DNA from: Methylococcaceae bacterium NSP1-2
GTDB taxonomy: Bacteria; Pseudomonadota; Gammaproteobacteria; Methylococcales; Methylomonadaceae
Length of the DNA: 9,396 bases
Assembly: GCA_002256685.1 (NCBI GenBank)
Contig: NQJH01000129.1
Location: 1 to 9,396, forward strand
Reading direction: 5' to 3'
Positions 1-7,055 of the stretch are shown here, piece after piece (position 1 is the stretch's first letter; each line of letters begins with the position of its first letter). A model generated the notes under the pieces. It was given only the letters and a program-made list of their open reading frames with translations, had not been told where the DNA came from and made no database searches. Made by a program: the position numbers and the translations under genes.

Positions 1-1670
1 TCGATGATGGCAAGTTTTTCTTCTTGATTTTCGGCCACAAAACTCGATAGCGTAATGGTGTCATGCACAGCGGGTAATTTACTCATTTCTGCCGCTATTT
101 TATTAGCTTCATCTAGTGAGTTAGCCAAGCCAGTGACAGCAAACGGCGAGTCATTTTTAGATTTTAATAGCTCTTTGATAGTCGAAACCGATTCACTGTT
201 GGGATCACGCAAATTAATCGGATTAGAATCAAAAGTGAGATTAGTTAAAACTACACACGAACCAATACCAAGTAATATCGACACGATGCGTATCGGTGTT
301 GAATAATGAAACGGAAAGGTAACAATCCATTGCGGTGCGAATGCTGATTTTATCGGCTTAGGATTATTAACAGGTAGTATGCAAAGCAAGGCGGGTAATA
401 CAGTTACCGAAATAAGCAAACCAATAAAAATACCACCACCTGAAATAATCCCCAGTTCAGAAACACCTGAATAATCGGTAGGAATAAACGCTAAAAAACC
501 CAGTGCCGTGGTCAATGCACATAAAAATAACGATGAGCCTACGCCGCTCATGCTATGGTAGATAGAATCTTGATTGTTGTAACCGCGCACTCGCCGTTCT
601 CGATAATATAAACAAATATGTACCGCGTAATCAACGCCTAGCCCAATGTATAAACTGGCAAAGGCGATAGAAATAATATTCAAATGCCCGACGGTGATGC
701 TGGCAAAACCTGCGGTAAAAACTAAACCCATCACCAATACGATATAGGTAATGATGAGTAATTTTAGTGATTTAAAACCGACCCATTGCACCACGAACAC
801 TAAAATCAACGAGGCAATACCTGCTAACTCTGCGCCTGTGGTAACGCTGGCTAATTCTTCATGCTCTAACGCGGGTTCACCCGTAATGCGAATTTTAACC
901 GCTGGATTATCTCTCATAACAGCGTTAGCGGCGGCATGAGCAGCGTTTTGTGCTAATTCAGCGGGCAGCATTGTATCGAAATGTAGTTTAGGTTTAGCAA
1001 TAACAATGATGCGTTTGGCTTCTGCATTAAGCTTGTTATCTGCTAATAGCGTTTGCCATGACAGTGCCTGCGCTTGACCATTGAGTTGCTGAGTGAGGTT
1101 GTTATCCATTGCCAGTAGCAATGGATTTAAATCCATCGGCAAGCTTTGATCGTGTTGATTAAGCGCGAGGGTAATAATTTCAAATAAGCCGTCTAGCGAA
1201 TAATTTTGCGCTAAATGCCCGATAAATGGTTGCGCGTCAGTGAGTTTTTTCGCTAAGGTTTCAAGGTCAGCTTGATCCAAGTACAACAACGCATGTTGCT
1301 GAAAGAACGCATTTTCGGTGGGAATATAGACCGATTCGAAGGTCTGTTTTTCTTTGCTTAATAACGCGGCGAGTTTGATGGCGGCTTGCGCAGTTTCTTC
1401 GGGCGTGTTGGATTCCACCACTAAAATGGTGGTCGCCGCATCTTGTGGAAATGCGTTATCAATACGTTGTTGGTTTTGCTGAAATGGCAAATCAGGCGAC
1501 AGCATTTCAGCGGTATTGGTATTAACCGTTAAGTGGTTATAAACGTAGTAAGCCGTGCCGCTACACAACAGCAAAGATATGATTAACAGCGTCCACGGAA
1601 AGCTAACAATTTGCTTCTCGCACCAGCGAATAAAGCTATGGTAGAAAGAAAAATATTGCTTTTTAGTCAT
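1..1670 (-). CDS. hpnN: Hopanoid-associated RND/MMPL transporter HpnN (C-terminus beyond window)
   Basis: The minus strand is open from the ATG at 1670 to the left edge, giving 556 full codons and no stop, so this is an N-terminal part. It encodes an inner-membrane RND-superfamily (MMPL-type) protein. Visible in order: a first membrane helix at about residues 25-44; a large periplasmic loop (about 45-280); then clustered helices at roughly 281-298, 303-322, 331-353, 377-395 and 404-431; and a further helix at about 459-477 leading into a second periplasmic domain. The stretch GLGVDYAVHI at about 343-352 is the conserved charged helix of the RND/MMPL family. Family members are around 860-880 residues, so about a third is missing. 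HpnN is known to move hopanoids to the outer membrane. The start overlaps the hpnG stop as ATGA and has no clear Shine-Dalgarno, which suggests translational coupling. Another RND lipid exporter is possible, but the operon favours HpnN. Confidence 0.9.
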   Translation of the reverse strand, partial: MTKKQYFSFYHSFIRWCEKQIVSFPWTLLIISLLLCSGTAYYVYNHLTVNTNTAEMLSPDLPFQQNQQRIDNAFPQDAATTILVVESNTPEETAQAAIKLAALLSKEKQTFESVYIPTENAFFQQHALLYLDQADLETLAKKLTDAQPFIGHLAQNYSLDGLFEIITLALNQHDQSLPMDLNPLLLAMDNNLTQQLNGQAQALSWQTLLADNKLNAEAKRIIVIAKPKLHFDTMLPAELAQNAAHAAANAVMRDNPAVKIRITGEPALEHEELASVTTGAELAGIASLILVFVVQWVGFKSLKLLIITYIVLVMGLVFTAGFASITVGHLNIISIAFASLYIGLGVDYAVHICLYYRERRVRGYNNQDSIYHSMSGVGSSLFLCALTTALGFLAFIPTDYSGVSELGIISGGGIFIGLLISVTVLPALLCILPVNNPKPIKSAFAPQWIVTFPFHYSTPIRIVSILLGIGSCVVLTNLTFDSNPINLRDPNSESVSTIKELLKSKNDSPFAVTGLANSLDEANKIAAEMSKLPAVHDTITLSSFVAENQEEKLAII

Positions 1671-2398
1671 GCGAGTTCGGGGGCAAGAAGGTGTTCAAGT
1701 TCTTTAGCAACTAATTTTAGGGTGCGTTTTGCGGAATTAAAATGCTGTCCTAGGGTGATTAATCCCTTTAATTCGGAAGGATGTAGCAACAAAAATTTTA
1801 ATAATTTACCAAGTTCCACATCACCTTGCAGGTTAAGTGAGTGACCAATCGCTTTTGGTAAATCCATCGTCACGGGGTCAGCAATCGCACGAATAGCCAG
1901 AAAGGGTAGGGCGTGTGATTGTGCGACTTTAGCAACCGCAATGCTTTCCATATCTAAGGCAACCGCGTTAGTTTGTTGGTGCAGGTGTTGTTTATCGCGG
2001 CTGGTAGATACGAGGGTTTTGCTTTCTAGTAGGCTACCGCCCCGAAGTGCAAAGCCTGATGCTTGGCACGCTACTTTTTCTAACGCTGTTCTAACGCGCC
2101 GATGCCATTCACTGTCAACGGCGATAGTCATGCCGTCCGCATTGATTAACTCATCGGCTAACACTAAATCACCCGACTTTAGATCGGCACTTAATGCAGC
2201 CGCGCAACCCCAACTAATGAGTCGAGTCGCACCTTGAGCAATCAATAGTTGAGCAGCGGCTTGGGCATTGTCTGCACCTGCGCCAGAATAGGCTAACACG
2301 ACCGTGTCAGTTAGAAAAATACAATGACCCTTAACGACTTTTCGAGTCGTTAAGGTGCCAAGTTCTTGAGGTAAGGCAACGACAATCCCTGTAATCAC
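1667..2398 (-). CDS. hpnG: HpnG, nucleoside phosphorylase-like adenosylhopane-to-ribosylhopane enzyme
   Basis: This 243-residue cytoplasmic protein belongs to the MTA/SAH nucleosidase-phosphorylase superfamily. In hopanoid producers HpnG removes adenine from adenosylhopane, the HpnH product, giving the ribosyl precursor of bacteriohopanepolyols. The N-terminus MITGIVVALPQEL is the usual phosphorylase beta-strand start. A Gly/Ala-rich segment at 37-50 and WGCAAALSADLKSGDLVLAD at 63-82 form the nucleoside/phosphate pocket. ALDMES at 147-152 is the ribose-binding Met-Glu motif, followed by RAIAD at 170-174 with the catalytic-type Asp. The start is GTG at 2398, inside the shc stop codon (GTGA). 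No good Shine-Dalgarno precedes it and the next Met is residue 90, so GTG and coupling to shc translation are the best reading. Its TGA overlaps the hpnN ATG. The length is normal for the family. Confidence 0.9.
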   Translation of the reverse strand: MITGIVVALPQELGTLTTRKVVKGHCIFLTDTVVLAYSGAGADNAQAAAQLLIAQGATRLISWGCAAALSADLKSGDLVLADELINADGMTIAVDSEWHRRVRTALEKVACQASGFALRGGSLLESKTLVSTSRDKQHLHQQTNAVALDMESIAVAKVAQSHALPFLAIRAIADPVTMDLPKAIGHSLNLQGDVELGKLLKFLLLHPSELKGLITLGQHFNSAKRTLKLVAKELEHLLAPELA

Positions 2399-3867
2399 TG
2401 TTTATTCAGCTCATTACGGTAACGGGCTAATGCCCACAGTGGAAAGAATTTGTCGTAGCCGTGGTATTTCAAATAAAACACTTTAGGAAAGCCCGGCGCG
2501 GTAAAACATTTGTCGTTCCACACACCATTGGTTTGTTGGGTACGCAGGATGAAATCAATTCCCGCTTTGACTTCAGGACACCGCGCTTCACCAGCTGCCA
2601 TTAAACCTAATACTGCCCACGCGGTTTGAAATGCAGTGCTGAATTTATATTTGCCGCTGTGGCTGACATCATGATAGCTGTAGTTATCTTCACCCCAACC
2701 ACCATCGGCGCGTTGTACACTTTTTAACCATGCGGCGGCTTTGGTGTACATCGGATCAGTTTTAGGCAAACTGGTTTGCTCTAAGCCTAATAAGGCTGAC
2801 CAAGTGCCGTAAATGTAGTTTGTTCCCCAACGTCCAAACCATGAGCCATCGGCTTCTTGTTCGCTACGAATATAGTCAATGGTACGCGCTAAGGCGGGTA
2901 AATATTCATCGTGGTCTTGGGCAACACGCGCCATTAACATGGCACAACGCGCACTCACGTCAGTGGTCGGTGGGTCTAGTAATGCACCGTGATCGGCAAA
3001 CGGAATTTCATTTAAGTAATAACAGGTGTTATCGACATCAAATGCGCCATAGCCGCCATTTTTAGACTGCATACCGACAATCCAATGCGTTGCCCGATGA
3101 ATAGATTCTTCCAGTTCAGGCAGGTTGGATTCTGCCATTGCAAAGGCAACAACCGCCGTATCATCAACATCAGGGTAATGCGGGTTAGCAAATTGAAATG
3201 CCCAGCCACCACCTGCTAAATCGGGTTTACTGATACGCCAGTCGCCCGGTTCATCACTGAGTTGTACGCTTTTTAACCAATCATAAGCACGGGTTAAATT
3301 CGCGCCGTTACCGACTTTATCGGCTTCTTGCAATGCGAGTGCTGCCAAAGCCGTATCCCAAACCGGCGATAAGCAAGGCTGACAATAGGCATCGTGTTCG
3401 TTAATGACTAATAATTTATCAATGGCTTTACGCGCAGTGACGACTTGTGGGTGGTCCTTAGGCATTCCCAGTAGTAGCAGTGCTTCATAAGCCGCCATCA
3501 TTGCAGGTGAAATACCGCCTAAACCATCTTCGCCATTCAATCGCTCGATAATCCAATCCTTAGCTCTAGTGATGGCGAGTTCGTGCATTTTTTTAGGAAT
3601 TAACGGGCGTGTCGCATTACCCAGTTTATCTAGCCCTAAAAAGATTTTATTAAGCACCGTTCTTTCAGGAAAATAATGGGTTTCTTCGTCGGGATGAGTG
3701 ACAAACAGTTCCAGTATGCTGACTTTATTGGGGTTAATAGCGGTGGCTTTTAGCGTACAGAGAATAAACAACGGTACCATGACGGTTCTTGACCAGTACG
3801 AGACTTTGTCTAAATGAAACGGAAACCAGCGAGGAAACAACATGATTTCCACAGGAATATACGGCAC
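2395..3867 (-). CDS. shc: Shc C-terminal fragment (catalytic part, frame after the frameshift)
   Basis: This open frame carries most of the cyclase. In-frame coding similarity actually extends upstream to about 3921 (IALAIFEQLPWRG precedes it), so the apparent GTG start at 3867 is a Val codon of the conserved GVPYIPVEIM segment and not a true start. Numbered from that Val, DVDDTA at 233-238 contains the central Asp that protonates squalene, and SYWSRTVMVPL lies at 23-33. QW repeats include SKNGGYGAF, ADGSWFGRWG, ADGGWGEDNYSYHD and TNGVWND, with the typical C-terminal FPLWALARYRN. No ribosome-binding site is apparent at 3867. Without the N-terminal region this part is unlikely to fold correctly, so if the frameshift is real the enzyme is probably lost. 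Confidence 0.6.
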   Translation of the reverse strand: MPYIPVEIMLFPRWFPFHLDKVSYWSRTVMVPLFILCTLKATAINPNKVSILELFVTHPDEETHYFPERTVLNKIFLGLDKLGNATRPLIPKKMHELAITRAKDWIIERLNGEDGLGGISPAMMAAYEALLLLGMPKDHPQVVTARKAIDKLLVINEHDAYCQPCLSPVWDTALAALALQEADKVGNGANLTRAYDWLKSVQLSDEPGDWRISKPDLAGGGWAFQFANPHYPDVDDTAVVAFAMAESNLPELEESIHRATHWIVGMQSKNGGYGAFDVDNTCYYLNEIPFADHGALLDPPTTDVSARCAMLMARVAQDHDEYLPALARTIDYIRSEQEADGSWFGRWGTNYIYGTWSALLGLEQTSLPKTDPMYTKAAAWLKSVQRADGGWGEDNYSYHDVSHSGKYKFSTAFQTAWAVLGLMAAGEARCPEVKAGIDFILRTQQTNGVWNDKCFTAPGFPKVFYLKYHGYDKFFPLWALARYRNELNKQ

Positions 3868-4337
3868 ACCGCGCCAAGGCAGTTGTTCAAAGATGGCGAG
3901 CGCAATGCGCGTGTTGCTGCGCCGCCTTGACTGAGTATGTAATGTCTTAAACGAACCATGTGCGGCGCGTCTATCGAATCGCCCGCCATTTTTAACGCGT
4001 AATAAACTTTAACGCTACAGCTAAGATCGCCTACGCCACCGGTAAATAAAGGATAGCTACCATTTTCTGATTGACGCAAACGTAAGTAGTTGGCTATTTT
4101 TGCTTGCAACGGTTCATCGATTTCACCCAAATAGTGCATCATCATGATGTACTCGGAGGGGATTGTGCAGTCTGCTTCTAATTCAAAGACCCAATAGCCG
4201 TGTTCGTCTTGTAGGCTCAATAAGTGATTCTGAGCTCTACTAATGGCTTTATCAAGGTCATAAGCTTTGGAATGAATCGCCGCCGATGAGCTAGGGGCAT
4301 TGTGAAACTGCTTATTTGTATTGGCATCGGTAAACAT
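3810..4337 (-). CDS. shc: Shc N-terminal fragment (175-codon frame before the frameshift)
   Basis: This is the product if translation starts at the normal shc ATG and follows the sequence as given. Residues 1-141 are genuine squalene-hopene cyclase N-terminus, including the QW-like stretch LSLQDEHGYWVFELEADCTI (about 41-60), GEIDEP (71-76) and the region ending ILSQGGAA (134-141). The 34 residues after that are out-of-frame translation of downstream shc sequence, ending at a stop at 3810-3812. The fragment contains no catalytic DxDD motif and would not be an active cyclase. It is listed so the two parts can be traced; the real gene is the whole 2395-4337 span. Confidence 0.55.
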   Translation of the reverse strand: MFTDANTNKQFHNAPSSSAAIHSKAYDLDKAISRAQNHLLSLQDEHGYWVFELEADCTIPSEYIMMMHYLGEIDEPLQAKIANYLRLRQSENGSYPLFTGGVGDLSCSVKVYYALKMAGDSIDAPHMVRLRHYILSQGGAATRALRSPSLNNCLGAVCRIFLWKSCCFLAGFRFI

Positions 4338-4347
4338 GAGTGCGTCC

Positions 4348-5448
4348 TTAAAGGTCTTGTGTGGCTTTTGAGGAAGTTATTGAGTAACTCCAATCGGGCG
4401 TTTTCAGCTCTCGACTGGTTAAATTAAAAAGTAAACTGAGTAAGGTGTTACTACGCCCCATTAAGCGGGTTGCCAGAATAGTGGCTTTAACACTGTTACG
4501 CGTGATTTTAACTTGGTTAGACTGATTAAAATCTAAGTGTTGTTTGATTTTTTTTAGCGTTAAAATAGCCATACCCAATGCCCACAAACAAAAATTGCGG
4601 AGACCTGTTTCATGAGCAGGCAGCAGTTGGGTATATCGCAGGGCATTATGCAAATGCCCGTGAGCAATGCTGATTAAATGCGCTAAACCGGTTCTAAAAT
4701 TTTCGTCAGAGTGTTCGGGGCTTAAATTTTTAAGTTCAAAACCTGTTTCAGTAAAAATATCTTGTGGCAACCAACACACACCACGCTCAGCATCATCCCA
4801 AATATCTTTCAAAATATTGGTCATTTGCAAGCCTTGTCCAAATGAAACTGATAATTTTAATAGTTCTTCGCGGTGTTGGGCAATCTCAGGCGAGTAACAA
4901 CAAAATAGTTTTGCCAGCATTTCACCGACACAGCCGGCAACGTAATAACAGTATCTGTCCATATCTGCCAGTGTCGCTAAGCCATCATGCAAATTTTGCG
5001 CTTGAAAAATGGGCATTCCTTCAGCCATTGTGGCGACACAGGTTGCGAGTGCTTCGATTTGCTCAGGCGCGAATTTATGGGTAATGGCAATAACGCGCGG
5101 CAATACTTGAATGAGTGTATGCTCAGCGGGAATGGTTTGTTCAGATAGCAAGGGTGCGAGTTCGGCGGCAAATGCCTCAGTATGGTTACCCGTTTTGACA
5201 ATTTCAATGAACTCAGCACAAAAATGTTTTTTTTGCGTCGCCGATAGCGAGACCTCATCTTCGATGGTGTCAACGATACGGCACAACAGATAAGCATTAG
5301 CAACCACGCTGTAGAGTGTGCCAGGTAATTGCGGAATAGTCAGCGCAAAGGTTCTGGATACACCTTCAAGCAATAAGGCTTGAAATTCATCATCAGAAGC
5401 AAGACTGAGTGATGCTGGATTTTCCAAAGAGAATTGAGTGTTGCTCAT
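4348..5448 (-). CDS. sqs: Squalene synthase (eukaryote-like single-enzyme type)
   Basis: This 366-residue trans-isoprenyl diphosphate synthase, head-to-head class, condenses two farnesyl diphosphates through presqualene diphosphate to squalene, the Shc substrate. The signature SRTFALTIPQLPG (31-43) is followed by the first Asp-rich motif DTIED (60-64), the central YCYYVAG (166-172) and the second motif NILKDIWDD (211-219) leading into the ERGVCWLP segment. DTIED together with YCxYVAG and NILKDxxDD resembles single-enzyme squalene synthases of eukaryotes and Methylococcus more than the HpnC/HpnD pair; this is judged by eye. A hydrophobic segment at about 284-298 may be a membrane contact. The ATG at 5448 has no strong Shine-Dalgarno. 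It is the first gene of the minus-strand operon, and its TAA is 10 nt before the shc start. Phytoene synthase is the main alternative, but the shc context argues against it. Confidence 0.88.
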   Translation of the reverse strand: MSNTQFSLENPASLSLASDDEFQALLLEGVSRTFALTIPQLPGTLYSVVANAYLLCRIVDTIEDEVSLSATQKKHFCAEFIEIVKTGNHTEAFAAELAPLLSEQTIPAEHTLIQVLPRVIAITHKFAPEQIEALATCVATMAEGMPIFQAQNLHDGLATLADMDRYCYYVAGCVGEMLAKLFCCYSPEIAQHREELLKLSVSFGQGLQMTNILKDIWDDAERGVCWLPQDIFTETGFELKNLSPEHSDENFRTGLAHLISIAHGHLHNALRYTQLLPAHETGLRNFCLWALGMAILTLKKIKQHLDFNQSNQVKITRNSVKATILATRLMGRSNTLLSLLFNLTSRELKTPDWSYSITSSKATQDL

Positions 5449-5507
5449 GACGTTTTTGCTGTTGACCCGAAGGTTTTACAATAAGTTTTAAGGATTTGTT
5501 AATGGCA

Positions 5508-5536
5508 ATAATAGACTGTTTGTTGGTGATTTGCAA
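5508..5536 (-). promoter_or_regulatory. Sigma70-like promoter for the sqs-shc-hpnG-hpnN operon
   Basis: Read on the minus strand: -35 TTGCAA (5536-5531), a 17-nt spacer, and -10 TATTAT (5513-5508). The -10 matches TATAAT at 5 of 6 positions and the -35 matches TTGACA at 4 of 6. Initiation would fall near 5500, leaving a leader of about 50 nt before the squalene synthase ATG. This is the best promoter in the intergenic region for that direction, seen by eye only. Confidence 0.5.
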
Positions 5537-5551
5537 AACAATGTTGTTTTG
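5534..5551. promoter_or_regulatory. Perfect 8-bp inverted repeat, candidate operator between divergent -35 boxes
   Basis: CAAAACAATGTTGTTTTG is an exact dyad: 8-bp arms separated by 2 nt. It overlaps the upstream edge of the minus-strand -35 box (5531-5536) and ends one base before a perfect TTGACA on the plus strand (5552-5557). This position fits a repressor or activator site controlling both hopanoid operons. No regulator gene lies in the window and the motif is not one I recognise. Confidence 0.4.
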
Positions 5552-5581
5552 TTGACAATAGTTCTTAGTAGTTGTGCTAAA
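5552..5581 (+). promoter_or_regulatory. Candidate plus-strand promoter toward hpnH
   Basis: A perfect TTGACA (5552-5557) is followed after 18 nt by GCTAAA (5576-5581), with TG at 5573-5574 as an extended -10. The -10 hexamer is poor (3 of 6). It would give a leader of about 330 nt ahead of hpnH. A start nearer hpnH, for instance using TATTAT or TATAAC around 5745-5755, is possible, but those lack a good -35. Confidence 0.28.
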
Positions 5582-5875
5582 AATCAGCTTATTTTCAATG
5601 AAAACAGTAAGTTAATTGATTGTATTTTATTTGTGAATGTGTTGTGAAATTGCACACTTCGCGTTCATTTTTGAATAATTCATCGTAATAACTGGAGTCG
5701 TTTAGTAAAAGATAGTATTCTACTCAACAATAGATAAGCGATTGTATTATATAACTGGCTTGTTGTTATTTCCGAGATTTAACCACTAAAAATGGTTGGA
5801 AATTTAATGATCTTGGTGAGTTGGACTGGTTTGTTGTTTTATTGCGACACGCTTAGCAGTTTCAGGATAGTCATT

Positions 5876-5905
5876 ATGGCTATTCATAGTTTTAATTATT
5901 TTTGA
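5876..5905 (+). CDS. Possible 9-codon leader ORF overlapping the hpnH ribosome-binding site
   Basis: A short ORF (MAIHSFNYF) starts at ATG 5876, with AGGA 8 nt upstream (5864-5867), and ends at TGA 5903-5905. The stop lies in the GAGGG that serves as the hpnH Shine-Dalgarno (5904-5908). The same frame is open further upstream from an ATG at 5792 (37 codons in all, hydrophobic). It could couple translation to hpnH or be a chance ORF; there is no family to compare it with. Confidence 0.2.
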   Translation: MAIHSFNYF

Positions 5906-5915
5906 GGGTTTATTT

Positions 5916-7019
5916 GTGGGAGTTCCTATACGTCAACAGCTAACAGTAGGCAGTTATCTGATTAAACAAAAGCTAAAAGGGGTAAAAAAATATCCTTTAG
6001 TGCTGATGTTAGAGCCTTTGTTTCGGTGCAACTTAGCCTGTGCAGGTTGCGGTAAAATTGATTATCCTGATGACATACTCGACAAACGATTGTCTTTTGA
6101 AGAATGTATGCAAGCGGTTGATGAATGCGGCGCACCGATGGTGTCCATTCCGGGTGGCGAGCCATTAATACACAAAGAAATGCCGCAAATTGTTGCAGGT
6201 ATTATTGCGCGTAAAAAATATATCTATTTATGTACTAACGCCTTATTACTAAAAAAACGCATTGATGATTACACGCCATCGCCTTATTTGACTTTTTCCA
6301 TTCATTTAGATGGAATGCAGGAAAGACATGATGCCTCTGTTTGTCAGGAAGGTGTGTTTGACAGAGCCGTTGAAGCCATCAAATTGGCATTGGGAAAAGG
6401 GTTTAGAGTTAACATCAACTGCACACTTTTTCAAGGTGAAAACTCTCAGGAAGTCGCAGATTTTCTCGATTATGCAATGGAATTAGGCGTTGAAGGCGTG
6501 ACTATCGCGCCAGGTTTTAGCTACGAACACGCACCACAACAAGATGTGTTTATTAAAGGCAAGGATGTCAAAGATTTATTCCGTGGTATTTTTAGAATTG
6601 GTAAAAACCGCAACTGGCGATTAAACCACTCGACGCTGTATCTTGATTTTCTGGCAGGCAATCAAAATTATGAATGTACGCCTTGGGGTAATCCAACGCG
6701 TAACGTATTTGGTTGGCAAAAACCGTGTTATTTATTGGCAGATGAAGGCAATGCCGCCAGTTTTCAAGAATTACTGGATACCACCCCTTGGGACAAATAC
6801 GGTAATGTCAATAATCCTAAATGTGCAAGCTGTATGGCGCATTGCGGCTATGAAGCAACTGCTGTTGAAGATATGTTAAAGCACCCGCTGAAAGCATTAC
6901 TAACTTCTATTCGAGGACCAAAAACCGAAGGCGATATGTTCACCGAGCCAACGCCTCGCTATACAACTGAAAACTCAGGAGCCACGCTTTCTGGTATTCC
7001 TATCAAAATAGAGCGATAG
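5916..7019 (+). CDS. hpnH: HpnH, radical SAM adenosylhopane synthase
   Basis: This 367-residue radical SAM protein joins the 5'-deoxyadenosyl group to hopene to form adenosylhopane, the first step of C35 hopanoid side-chain formation. The FeS/SAM motif CNLACAGC has Cys38, Cys42 and Cys45 in CxxxCxxC spacing. IPGGEP at about 78-83 is the SAM-binding GGE motif. The C-terminal region has a cysteine group (KCASCMAHCGYE, about 302-313) plus Cys near 254 and 271, as in the DUF3463 tail of this family. The start is GTG at 5916, with GAGGG 7 nt upstream; the N-terminus GVPIRQQ fits the family. It is first in a plus-strand group with hpnM 36 nt downstream. Its product is the HpnG substrate, and HpnG is encoded in the divergent operon. 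No defects were seen. Confidence 0.95.
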   Translation: MGVPIRQQLTVGSYLIKQKLKGVKKYPLVLMLEPLFRCNLACAGCGKIDYPDDILDKRLSFEECMQAVDECGAPMVSIPGGEPLIHKEMPQIVAGIIARKKYIYLCTNALLLKKRIDDYTPSPYLTFSIHLDGMQERHDASVCQEGVFDRAVEAIKLALGKGFRVNINCTLFQGENSQEVADFLDYAMELGVEGVTIAPGFSYEHAPQQDVFIKGKDVKDLFRGIFRIGKNRNWRLNHSTLYLDFLAGNQNYECTPWGNPTRNVFGWQKPCYLLADEGNAASFQELLDTTPWDKYGNVNNPKCASCMAHCGYEATAVEDMLKHPLKALLTSIRGPKTEGDMFTEPTPRYTTENSGATLSGIPIKIER

Positions 7020-7055
7020 TTATTATCAACACATTATTTTTACGAGGTTTTTTGT

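Larger units (their letters stand above)
2395..4337 (-). pseudogene. shc: Squalene-hopene cyclase, frameshifted (reading frame split near 3904-3926)
   Basis: Squalene-hopene cyclase is a membrane-associated enzyme that folds and cyclises squalene to hopene/hopanol, the committed step to hopanoids. The gene starts at ATG 4337, with AAGGA 7 nt upstream overlapping the squalene synthase stop, and ends at TGA 2395. It does not read through in one frame. Residues 1-141 (to HYILSQGGAA) are in one frame; from about 3921 downstream the protein (RSNTRIALAIF...) continues in another. The family motif here is GGAARSNVFTRI; the VF pair and part of the junction are absent, consistent with a loss of about 13 nt. 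The present span is 1943 nt; adding 13 gives 652 codons, matching the usual size of about 650 residues. All else looks intact: DVDDTA, which carries the catalytic Asp, at 3171-3154, and several QW repeats. Real mutation and sequence error cannot be told apart here. Confidence 0.88.
5449..5915. other. Divergent AT-rich intergenic region between sqs and hpnH
   Basis: This 467-bp gap separates the two divergent hopanoid operons. It contains a good minus-strand sigma70-like promoter, a perfect 18-nt palindrome, a weaker plus-strand promoter, a short direct repeat (TTGTGAA at 5631-5637 and 5642-5648, 11 bp apart), a small stem-loop (AACCA 5781-5785 with TGGTT 5793-5797) and a possible 9-codon leader ORF just before hpnH. 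No larger protein-coding gene, tRNA or known riboswitch is recognisable. If the plus promoter is real, the hpnH leader is about 330 nt. Confidence 0.7.

Noticed and set aside
55..939. Plus-strand open frames at 55-306 and 751-939
   Set aside because: They lie antisense within the continuous hpnN reading frame, which shows clear transporter motifs; their products look like no protein family.
1611..2237. Plus-strand open frames at 1611-1844 and 1941-2237
   Set aside because: Antisense shadows of hpnG and the hpnN start; no family features or ribosome-binding site.
3904..3926. Programmed ribosomal frameshifting in shc
   Set aside because: There is no slippery heptamer or obvious downstream structure, and the missing family residues point to a deletion, not a recoding site.
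2820..5303. Further open frames inside shc and sqs on both strands (for example 2820-3065, 3012-3212, 4667-5084, 4977-5303)
   Set aside because: All overlap the well-supported shc or squalene synthase frames and have no recognisable motifs.
5643..5656. TGTG-N6-CACA as a CRP-type site
   Set aside because: CRP sites need TGTGA-N6-TCACA, that is 8 nt between TGTG and CACA; here there are 6 and the outer bases do not match.
5962..6165. Minus-strand open frame inside hpnH, and 6643-6879 on the plus strand
   Set aside because: Both overlap the conserved HpnH protein in another frame.
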